From Lacibacter luteus (GTDB lineage Bacteria > Bacteroidota > Bacteroidia > Chitinophagales > Chitinophagaceae): a DNA stretch of 64,000 nt. This document shows, in pieces, positions 57,197 through 64,000 of this stretch; within the stretch, counting starts at the first letter, position 1, and every line of letters starts with the position of its first letter. The DNA is taken from contig NZ_SDHW01000001.1 of NCBI RefSeq assembly GCF_004118265.1, positions 248,001 through 312,000 of the forward strand, read 5' to 3'. Both the position numbers and the translations under genes were made by a program. The notes beneath the pieces are model-generated. The model worked only from the letters and a program-made list of their open reading frames with translations, made no database searches and was not told the origin of the DNA.

Positions 57197-58759
57197 TTAT
57201 TTTGTTTGAACGGGATGATAATAATTGATACCGGCTTTCCTGTATAACACAAAATGCTTTGTAAGATTTTGTGAGAATACATCGAAATTTTTCCTGCTTG
57301 TCCATGCTGCTTCTGCCAATGCTGCAATGCGTGGAAACAACATATAATCGAGACGTTGTTCATCCTGCATTGCTTCTGTCCACACATTGGCCTGTATGCC
57401 GAGGACTTGTTTGCTGTTTGAAGAACTTACAGGCGATAAATTTGTAACAGCGAAATCATACACGTTCTTTAACGGGTTAAATAATTTTCCTCCCCATTTA
57501 CGGCCAACAGTATGTGTGCTGTCCTGCACAAAATCGAAATACAAAGGCAGGCGTGGGCAAAGCACAACATCGTATCCTTTGCTCAATGCCGTTTGCAATT
57601 GTTTAGGCTGATCGTGGCGCCACCAGAATAGAATGGTTTTATCAACAGGCAATCCGCTTTCTGCCACTTCATCCCAAGCCAGCACTTTTGCATGCATGCT
57701 GAAAACAGAATCGGCTATGCGTTGCATAAAATATTGCTCTACCTTATTTACAGTTGCAAGGTTTTGTTTTTTCATCAATGCCTGCACCAATGGATCGGCA
57801 GCCCATTTTTCATTACCAAAACTAACTTCATCGCCACCGAGATGCAACATGCCGGATGGAAACAATGCATTTGTTTCTCTTAAGATCGTTGTGAGATAAC
57901 TATAGGTTTCTTCTTTTGCAGGATGAAAGGTGAAGTCAGGATGTTTATCGGAACCGCCACCGCTGTATTGCGGATAAGCTTTATTGGCTGCGGTTGCATG
58001 ACCTGGCATATCAATTTCCGGTATCACCACAATATTTCGTTCAGCTGCATAACGAACAATCTCCCGTACATCTTCCTGCGTATAAAATGTTGCTGTTGCA
58101 AATGCATTGGTATAATTGCCGATGCCTCCTACCAATGTCAGCAACGGATATTTTTTTATCTCTAATCGCCAGCCGGGTTCATCGGTTAAATGCCAGTGAA
58201 AGCGATTGAGTTTATAAAACGCCATCCAGTCGAGAATAGACTTTACTTTTTCTTTTCCATAGAAATGTCTAGATTCATCCAGCATCAATCCACGCCAGCC
58301 ATACAAAGGAGCATCGGTTATGTTCCAGCAATCTACCAACAGGTTTTCATGCTGTTGTTTACTGCTGTTAAACAATTGCAATAACGAAACAGCTGCATAA
58401 AAAGCACCTTGCTCATCATTGGCAGTAATAACGATTTCATTGGCCGACATATTAATGTTGTAGCCTTCTGCTTTCAAATCTTTCTGCTTTGCTTCCTGCC
58501 AGCGAATAACCGTATGCTGTGAAGTTTGTTGCATACTTACAGCAATATGAAATTGTTCCAGTAGTTTTTGCTGCAAGTAATAAGCTGCATCTTTAAACTT
58601 TTTATCCGTAACAACAAAAGCTGTTTTATTTGACAGCTGAAAGATTGCCGTTTGTTTTGCCGCTGTTTGTGGTTGTGGAATAACAGGGCATTGTGCTGCC
58701 AACTGATTCGTTACAGCAAGAAAAATTAAGACGATTGATAATTGTTTGAATAAAGACAT
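57197..58759 (-). CDS. GH20 beta-N-acetylhexosaminidase
   Basis: A 520-residue secreted enzyme; signal peptide 1-22 (QLAAQ). A GH20b-like N-terminal domain (about 25-145) precedes the TIM barrel with RGLMLDESRHF, FHWHLTDEPGWRLE, VVIPEIDMPGHA and the catalytic pair Asp310-Glu311 in LHLGGDEV. WTEAM and FPRIAALAEAAW close the active site. Uses substrate-assisted catalysis to release terminal beta-GlcNAc or GalNAc. The length is short for Bacteroidota members that carry extra C-terminal domains, but the catalytic part is complete. Its presence says the locus glycan, or one processed with it, contains hexosamine. Confidence 0.94.
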   Translation of the reverse strand: MSLFKQLSIVLIFLAVTNQLAAQCPVIPQPQTAAKQTAIFQLSNKTAFVVTDKKFKDAAYYLQQKLLEQFHIAVSMQQTSQHTVIRWQEAKQKDLKAEGYNINMSANEIVITANDEQGAFYAAVSLLQLFNSSKQQHENLLVDCWNITDAPLYGWRGLMLDESRHFYGKEKVKSILDWMAFYKLNRFHWHLTDEPGWRLEIKKYPLLTLVGGIGNYTNAFATATFYTQEDVREIVRYAAERNIVVIPEIDMPGHATAANKAYPQYSGGGSDKHPDFTFHPAKEETYSYLTTILRETNALFPSGMLHLGGDEVSFGNEKWAADPLVQALMKKQNLATVNKVEQYFMQRIADSVFSMHAKVLAWDEVAESGLPVDKTILFWWRHDQPKQLQTALSKGYDVVLCPRLPLYFDFVQDSTHTVGRKWGGKLFNPLKNVYDFAVTNLSPVSSSNSKQVLGIQANVWTEAMQDEQRLDYMLFPRIAALAEAAWTSRKNFDVFSQNLTKHFVLYRKAGINYYHPVQTK

Positions 58760-58780
58760 GCTGAATAATTCGTTCTCTGT

Positions 58781-60235
58781 TTATGTTTTTGCTTTCGGGC
58801 CTGCCTCTTCCTGTTGTTTAACCGGCTTTATATCCAACACAATTACAAATGGCTTTACAAATGTTTTGCCTTTGGGTAATTGAATAAATGAAGCACCGTA
58901 ATCAAGTTTCTCTGTCGATAACTGTTGTTTACCTTCTAAGAGGGTTGCTTTTTCAACAACATAATTTGCAGATGGCTTTATTTTCAATGAGCCCGATAAC
59001 GGAACATTGAATACAATCATGTACACTTTATCCTCTCCACGTTTCTTTGTGTAGTAACCCCAATCCTGTTTTTCCCAACCGGCATATTCACAATTATAAA
59101 TCGCATCGCTGTTGATCTTCATCCATTCGCCGATCTCTTTTGCATTGGCTATTTCTTCTTTGCGGAAACTGCCATCGGCCTTAGGCCCAAAGTTGACAAC
59201 AAAGTTGCCGCCGAGTGAAACGCATTGTGCCGTCATCTCGATCAGTTCATTAGTTGTTTTCCAATGGCCCATCCATTTTTCTGCATAACCCCATCCGTTT
59301 TCCGGAATGGTCATTACGCAATCCCAATCATTACCATGCACATCGGCATAGGTCTTTGGAATTTTTCGTTCCCAACCCTGTTCATAATCGCCCATCAATA
59401 CACCATTGGCATCCACATGCCTGTTGCCTTTTTCATCGGCACGCAAACGGCTGCCAATGATCAAACCGGGCACAAGTGATTTTAAATATTGTTCGAGTGA
59501 ATCGGTAAATGCTCCACTCTTCTTCCAACTATTATCCCAGGTGCCATCAAACCAAAGTCCTTTTGTTTGCGGATAACGTTGCAACAATTCCGTTAACTGA
59601 TTTTTTGTAAACAGTTTAAAGCGATCAAAGGCAATGCTGTCTTCTTTTGTTTTCAGATCATATCGCCAATCGGGATGATGCCAATCCATAATGGAGAAGT
59701 AGAGATACACATCTATCCCTTCTTTGGTATAAGCATCCACCACTTCTTTTACAATATCTTTTTTGTACGGTGAACTTTCAATTGTATAATCAGTGTATTT
59801 GCTGGGCCACAAACAAAAACCATCATGATGTTTGGTGGTGAAGGTTAAATATTTCACACCCATCTGCTTTGCCATTTTAGCCCATGCCGTAGCATTAAAG
59901 GTCGCCGGATTGAATTGTTTGTTCAATACATCGTACTCTGCATTCGGCACTTCTTTCCAGGAGCGTATCCATTCAGCAGCGCCGTTGTAATACTTACCCT
60001 TGTACTTCCCTTCTAAAATGGAATACAGTCCCCAATGAATAAACTGTCCTAAACCATAACCACGCCATTTAGCCATATCAGCATCCATACGTTTACCTGT
60101 ACGATGTGCACCGTGTTGTAATGGTATAGGTTCTTTCTTAACAGTTGATTGTGCTGTTGTATTTAGTGAGAAAAGACTGCAAACTGCAATAACTGTAAAC
60201 AGCTTTGCAACTTTGCTTTGTTTCGTCCTGTTCAT
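58781..60235 (-). CDS. GH29 alpha-L-fucosidase
   Basis: A 484-residue secreted enzyme; signal peptide to about residue 29 (NTTAQ). The GH29 TIM barrel has FIHWGLYSI, TFTTKHHDGFCLW and the nucleophile Asp230 in GLWFDGTWDN; the barrel is followed by a C-terminal beta domain. It releases terminal L-fucose by a retaining mechanism. First gene of the five-gene operon ending at 53257; a strong terminator hairpin lies directly upstream, so the promoter must sit in the short spacer after it or read-through occurs. Confidence 0.94.
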   Translation of the reverse strand: MNRTKQSKVAKLFTVIAVCSLFSLNTTAQSTVKKEPIPLQHGAHRTGKRMDADMAKWRGYGLGQFIHWGLYSILEGKYKGKYYNGAAEWIRSWKEVPNAEYDVLNKQFNPATFNATAWAKMAKQMGVKYLTFTTKHHDGFCLWPSKYTDYTIESSPYKKDIVKEVVDAYTKEGIDVYLYFSIMDWHHPDWRYDLKTKEDSIAFDRFKLFTKNQLTELLQRYPQTKGLWFDGTWDNSWKKSGAFTDSLEQYLKSLVPGLIIGSRLRADEKGNRHVDANGVLMGDYEQGWERKIPKTYADVHGNDWDCVMTIPENGWGYAEKWMGHWKTTNELIEMTAQCVSLGGNFVVNFGPKADGSFRKEEIANAKEIGEWMKINSDAIYNCEYAGWEKQDWGYYTKKRGEDKVYMIVFNVPLSGSLKIKPSANYVVEKATLLEGKQQLSTEKLDYGASFIQLPKGKTFVKPFVIVLDIKPVKQQEEAGPKAKT

Positions 60236-60258
60236 CCTTTTTTATACTTGTTTTAAAG

Positions 60259-60299
60259 AGAAAGCATGCAGCCTGAAAGAAACAGGCTGCATGCTTTCT
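60259..60299 (-). terminator. Strong hairpin after the right-edge gene
   Basis: A perfect 17-bp stem (60259-60275 with 60283-60299) and a 7-nt loop, 9 bp beyond the stop of the gene at 60308. On the minus strand it is followed by CTTTAAAA, a weak T-tract. It separates the right-edge gene from GH29. Confidence 0.75.
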
Positions 60300-60307
60300 T
60301 ATATTGA

Positions 60308-63300
60308 TTATAGCTTGATTAACTTGATGAGTTCGCTTTGCTTGCCTTGTGTTACTTCTACAAAATAAATACCTGCTTTTAATTCCGAACCAAACCGGAA
60401 GTTTTGTCCCGCAACTACCTGCATTTCACGAATGATGCGGCCTTGCAGATCCATTACTTTTACATTTACTTTTTCATCGCTGCCTGTTTGTACATTCAGT
60501 TTAAATTCCTGTGCCGATGGATTTGGATATGCCTGCACCGACAATTTATTTCCTGCATTTGTAACCGAAACATCAGCAGCAGTCATCATGGTTCTGTTAC
60601 TGCTTACAGCATTGCTGATAACAATATCACCTGCATTAATTGTTTGTTCTGCAGTAACGCCTGTCCAGTTGCTCGAATACCACATGCTTCCGTTCTTGTT
60701 CCAAACAGTAATGGCGATCTTATCTGTTGCGTTATAATTACTGCCATCCGTCATACTCACCTGCAAGGTAGCATTACCATCGATAGCAATTGGATTCAAC
60801 GGATCAGTAATATCCTGGATATTGGCTTTTGCACCAAAAGATGCAGTTGGATAAGGATGCGTTGCACTGATGTTTCCATCAACAACCATCGATGTCATCG
60901 AGTTGGCTTTTACCTGGTACACATGCAGTACACCGTTTTCCATTCTTCGGATGATGGTATTGAGATAGCCTTGCAGGTTACTCTTCGATTTATTCCATTT
61001 CAAACTAAAGCCAAGATCATTCAAAGTACCTGCATCGCCTGCCACTGTTCCTGATGAATTAGTCAGTAACAGGTTGCCTCCACCGGCAATAAAATCATCC
61101 AGCGGTTTCGATACCGTAACAATGGCATTATCAGCAGAACTGTTACGTGTATAGAAATTATTGACAACAATACCAATGGTGTAACTCTGCGAGTTGGCAG
61201 TACCGATATCTACATTCCAGTTGTACGAAGCAATAGCAGTTTTTGTGTCACCGTTTGTAACAAGTACCAACGGCACATTTGCTGCAATCACTGTATTATT
61301 TTCCCTGTTGATGAAGGTGGCTGTTGCATTACGAATGTCGCCTTCAAATGCATCGTACAATGCACTACCTGTTTCAGCAGTTATATCACGAATGGTTGCT
61401 TTCAGATGAATGGTTGCCGATCCGTTATTGGCAGCTGCGGTTGAAACAAATAATGCACCGCTGTAATGTGCAGCCGCATCTTCTTTTACAATACTGAAGT
61501 TTACTGCCGCAGGATTTGTTACAACATACGCTTCATTGATGCTGGTAAATTCAACCGATACCGTTTTGTTTGTGCCCGGAGCATCTGTAAATGTTCTATC
61601 GTTATAGACTGCTACCAGATCGTTACCATTTACCTGCATAGGAACAGTTGCCAACACTTCTGTACCCAGTTTAAAGGTTGCAGTTGCAGCTGCACTGCTG
61701 CCACAATTACTTCCACCGTTTGTAATGCGTGCTGCAAACACAGGCTTATCACTATACTGCACTTTGCTTGTACTAATGTTGAGTGATGAATAGGTTGTAA
61801 TTGCATTCACTGTAACAGTAAACGAACAGGTAGATGTATTGCCTGCTGCATCGGTTGCAACAGCTGTAACAGTTGTTGTACCTAACGGGAATACTGATCC
61901 ACTTGCCAGGCCATTCGTAATATTTACAACAGGCGTGCTGAAATTATCGGTTGCAGTTACACTGTAATTGATGGTTGCACCGCAAACTGTAGGATCATAT
62001 ACTGCAACTATATCAGCAGCACAGGTAACAACTGGTGCCGTGGTATCTTTTACAATCACTGTAACAGAATCGCTCCATGCACTAATGCCTGAATTATCGG
62101 TTGCTTTTACACGGATACCATAGCTGCCCGGAGCAGTGTTTGTCCAGTTCCATTCGTATGGCGCTTGTGTAACGATTGCTTTCTGTTCTCCATTGATGAA
62201 GAATGAAACGTTTGCTATTTTTTTATCATCAGTTGCTTTTGCTTTGATAAGAACGGTACTCTTTTCGATCAGCGAATCGTTATTAAGCGGTTGCAACAAG
62301 CTAATAACCGGTGGCGCTTCAATGATGAGTTTTGGACGAACAGCCGCATTTGCTGTTTCTTTTGAATAAAATGTTACATCAGAAGTACCATTCACCACTG
62401 TTCCAACAATGCAAAGCGTTAATATTTTATCTCCGTTTGCTTCTGCTTGTACAATGTTGCTGATATTCCACTCTGCAACCCCACTACGTTTGCCGGGAAT
62501 TGTTCCCAACAAAGTTGTGGTTGCGGGTTTGTTATTCCAGTTAAGCCCTGTTTCTGTCCAGTTATCATTATCACATTTCCACAATTGCCATTGAGTAACG
62601 GTTGCATTGGTATTGCCGCTTTGAATGGTTAACCGCAGCTTCGCTGTATCAACCTTTGTGTAATCACTTACGTCAAACTTCAGGTAAGTGATACGATTGA
62701 AACCGCTTCCGTCTTTCTTTACTACCAAACCTGTTTGTGTACCAAAGTTTGTGTTAACGTTGGCGCTTCCATCACGTACGTACGAATCAGCAATGGGCTC
62801 GATCATACCCGATGTATCTTTTACACGTACCGTAATTGAATCAGACAACGTTGTTAATCCTAAACTATTGGTTGCTTTCGCCCTGATACCATAAGTGCCG
62901 GGTTGCAGGTTATTCCAGTTCCATTCGTAAGGCGCTTGCGTATTTGTTGACATACTTTGTCCATTCAACATAAATGTTACAACAGGTACATCATTTACTG
63001 AACCAACATTTGCTTTAACGGTTGTGGAAGAGCCGATCTCAAACACATCTGCATTTACAGGCTGAGCAATTGCTATTCCCGGATAAACATTGATCAGTAA
63101 TTTCGGACGAACCAATGTTGCTGTTGCTTCTTTTGAATAAAAATCAGCACCTAACGTTTGTCCTGCAACAGCAGACATTACAGCGACGGTGAGAATTTTA
63201 TCGCCGTTGATCTCTGTGTTCACAAGGTTTGTAATATCCCATTCCACTACTCCACTCAATTTACTGGTTTGCGAACCTGCTAAAGTAATTGCGGCTGGTT

Positions 63301-64000
63301 TATTATTCCAGTTAACACCTGTTTCAGTCCAGTTATCGTTATCGCATTTCCATAATTGCCATTGTGTGCCATTAACACCACCCAATAAACTCAACTGCAG
63401 TTTAACATTGTGCAGGCTGCCTGTATAATTACTCAGATCAAATTTTAAATAACTGATGCGACTGAATCCTGTATTGGCATCTTTCTTTACAGTAAGCTGA
63501 CCGAGTGTACCATAATTCGACGATGCAAACGAACCATCACGCACAAAAGCATCTGCTGATGGCGCTAACAATGTTGTGCTATCTTCTACTACAGTAATAA
63601 CAGCAGAATCTAACGCAACAAATCCCTGTGTGTTCGTTGCCTTTGCAATAACGGTATAGCGACCCGGCGTTACATTGTTCCATGTCCATTGGTATGGGGA
63701 ATCAACCAACACTGCTTTTTGTTGTCCGTTGATAATAAACTGCACATCGGTCACCGCAATTTCATCCGAAGCAGTTGCTGAGATCAACAACTCATCACGT
63801 TTTGCAAACGCAGCACCGTTTGTCAGTTCTGTTAATTTTACTTTTGGCGCCGGGAAAATATCTATTTGCGGAATGCCATCCACAACATTGTATGCATAGC
63901 TCCGTGAAAAGATCGAACCGTTTTCATGCAGTAAACGTATTGTCATCACATAGGCATTATCACCCGGATTTGTAAACTCACTATAAGCCATACTTAAATA
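60308..64000 (-). CDS. Secreted multidomain protein with DNRLRE modules, T9SS cargo; N-terminus beyond window
   Basis: At least 1230 residues are visible; the frame is open through the right edge, so the ATG at 63991 is probably internal. From the visible N-terminus: end of an unidentified domain (to about 45), Ig-like domain (about 46-135), DNRLRE/CBM96-like module (about 140-305), Ig-like domain, second DNRLRE module (about 395-560), third Ig-like domain, HYR-like domain (about 650-740), a module of about 330 residues homologous to the one in the GH128 protein, and a T9SS type A tail (YPNPSAQEF). Both DNRLRE modules contain WQLWKCDNDNWTETG. Any catalytic domain would be upstream of the window. 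Role: exported, probably carbohydrate-binding or -degrading. Confidence 0.85.
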   Translation of the reverse strand, partial: YLSMAYSEFTNPGDNAYVMTIRLLHENGSIFSRSYAYNVVDGIPQIDIFPAPKVKLTELTNGAAFAKRDELLISATASDEIAVTDVQFIINGQQKAVLVDSPYQWTWNNVTPGRYTVIAKATNTQGFVALDSAVITVVEDSTTLLAPSADAFVRDGSFASSNYGTLGQLTVKKDANTGFSRISYLKFDLSNYTGSLHNVKLQLSLLGGVNGTQWQLWKCDNDNWTETGVNWNNKPAAITLAGSQTSKLSGVVEWDITNLVNTEINGDKILTVAVMSAVAGQTLGADFYSKEATATLVRPKLLINVYPGIAIAQPVNADVFEIGSSTTVKANVGSVNDVPVVTFMLNGQSMSTNTQAPYEWNWNNLQPGTYGIRAKATNSLGLTTLSDSITVRVKDTSGMIEPIADSYVRDGSANVNTNFGTQTGLVVKKDGSGFNRITYLKFDVSDYTKVDTAKLRLTIQSGNTNATVTQWQLWKCDNDNWTETGLNWNNKPATTTLLGTIPGKRSGVAEWNISNIVQAEANGDKILTLCIVGTVVNGTSDVTFYSKETANAAVRPKLIIEAPPVISLLQPLNNDSLIEKSTVLIKAKATDDKKIANVSFFINGEQKAIVTQAPYEWNWTNTAPGSYGIRVKATDNSGISAWSDSVTVIVKDTTAPVVTCAADIVAVYDPTVCGATINYSVTATDNFSTPVVNITNGLASGSVFPLGTTTVTAVATDAAGNTSTCSFTVTVNAITTYSSLNISTSKVQYSDKPVFAARITNGGSNCGSSAAATATFKLGTEVLATVPMQVNGNDLVAVYNDRTFTDAPGTNKTVSVEFTSINEAYVVTNPAAVNFSIVKEDAAAHYSGALFVSTAAANNGSATIHLKATIRDITAETGSALYDAFEGDIRNATATFINRENNTVIAANVPLVLVTNGDTKTAIASYNWNVDIGTANSQSYTIGIVVNNFYTRNSSADNAIVTVSKPLDDFIAGGGNLLLTNSSGTVAGDAGTLNDLGFSLKWNKSKSNLQGYLNTIIRRMENGVLHVYQVKANSMTSMVVDGNISATHPYPTASFGAKANIQDITDPLNPIAIDGNATLQVSMTDGSNYNATDKIAITVWNKNGSMWYSSNWTGVTAEQTINAGDIVISNAVSSNRTMMTAADVSVTNAGNKLSVQAYPNPSAQEFKLNVQTGSDEKVNVKVMDLQGRIIREMQVVAGQNFRFGSELKAGIYFVEVTQGKQSELIKLIKL
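62310..63570 (-). repeat. Duplicated DNRLRE module plus Ig-like linker
   Basis: Two DNRLRE copies (about 63570-63085 and 62808-62310), each followed by an Ig-like domain with QAPYEWNW-type sequence, form a unit duplicated in tandem. Similarity remains at DNA level around the WQLWKCDNDNWTETG segment. Confidence 0.75.

Noticed and set aside
60404-61054. 216-codon open frame on the plus strand
   Set aside because: It lies antisense inside the T9SS protein at 60308, has a Cys/His/Ile-rich composition typical of antisense frames, and shows no domain.
62310-63570. Repeated sequence considered as a CRISPR-like or mobile repeat
   Set aside because: The repeats are in frame and encode duplicated DNRLRE/Ig modules of one protein.
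1-64000. Search for tRNA, rRNA, insertion sequences, integrases, phage genes or CRISPR arrays
   Set aside because: None recognised; all spacers are short and no transposase-like or tRNA-like sequence was seen.

Overview
The window is a carbohydrate-degradation region of a Bacteroidota chromosome. The evidence is two SusC/SusD pairs, three hybrid two-component sensors, giant secreted proteins with type IX secretion (T9SS) tails, lipoprotein and Sec signal peptides, and TAnnTTTG-like promoter boxes without clear Shine-Dalgarno sites. The gene style (sugar porters inside the loci, MBG/Ig-rich T9SS proteins, DUF4979) points to Chitinophagales/Chitinophagaceae; this is inference from family content, not a placement.

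Left part (1-9.5 kb): the 5' part of a Reg_prop hybrid sensor (minus strand, running off the edge, probable TTG start), a 674-bp spacer holding a possible 39-aa membrane protein and two operator-like palindromes, and a 2221-residue secreted GH128-type glucanase-like protein (plus strand) with four carbohydrate-binding-like modules, an Ig/MBG stalk and a T9SS tail.

Fructan locus (9.86-22.2 kb): a minus-strand operon, in transcription order sugar porter, PfkB fructokinase, SusC, SusD, thioredoxin-like protein, GH32 fructanase. It is divergent from a hybrid sensor with a periplasmic sugar-binding domain, the architecture of the known fructose sensor BT1754. This is a self-contained unit: sense fructose, degrade and import fructan, phosphorylate fructose.

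Uronic-acid glycan locus (22.5-60.2 kb, all minus): a Reg_prop hybrid sensor and a LacI repressor flank a second SusC/SusD pair, followed by a 1387-residue alginate-lyase-family protein. Downstream is a ten-gene block: GH88, GH97, ROK kinase, second sugar porter, GH28, serine hydrolase, DUF1593, GH127, heparinase II/III-family lyase, alpha/beta hydrolase. Upstream of the sensor is a five-gene block: GH29, GH20, sulfatase, DUF2264, GH105. Together they predict cleavage of an acidic, fucosylated, possibly sulfated and arabinofuranose-decorated glycan: lyases produce unsaturated uronides, GH88 and GH105 remove them, exo-enzymes strip side chains, the porter imports sugar and the ROK kinase phosphorylates it. 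The actual substrate cannot be read from sequence.

Right edge (60.3-64 kb): the 3' part of another T9SS-secreted multidomain protein with two DNRLRE modules. Its C-terminal module is homologous to that of the GH128 protein at the other end of the window. Three intergenic spacers carry the same short structured box directly in front of a bidirectional terminator. No rRNA, tRNA, insertion sequence or CRISPR array was recognised.
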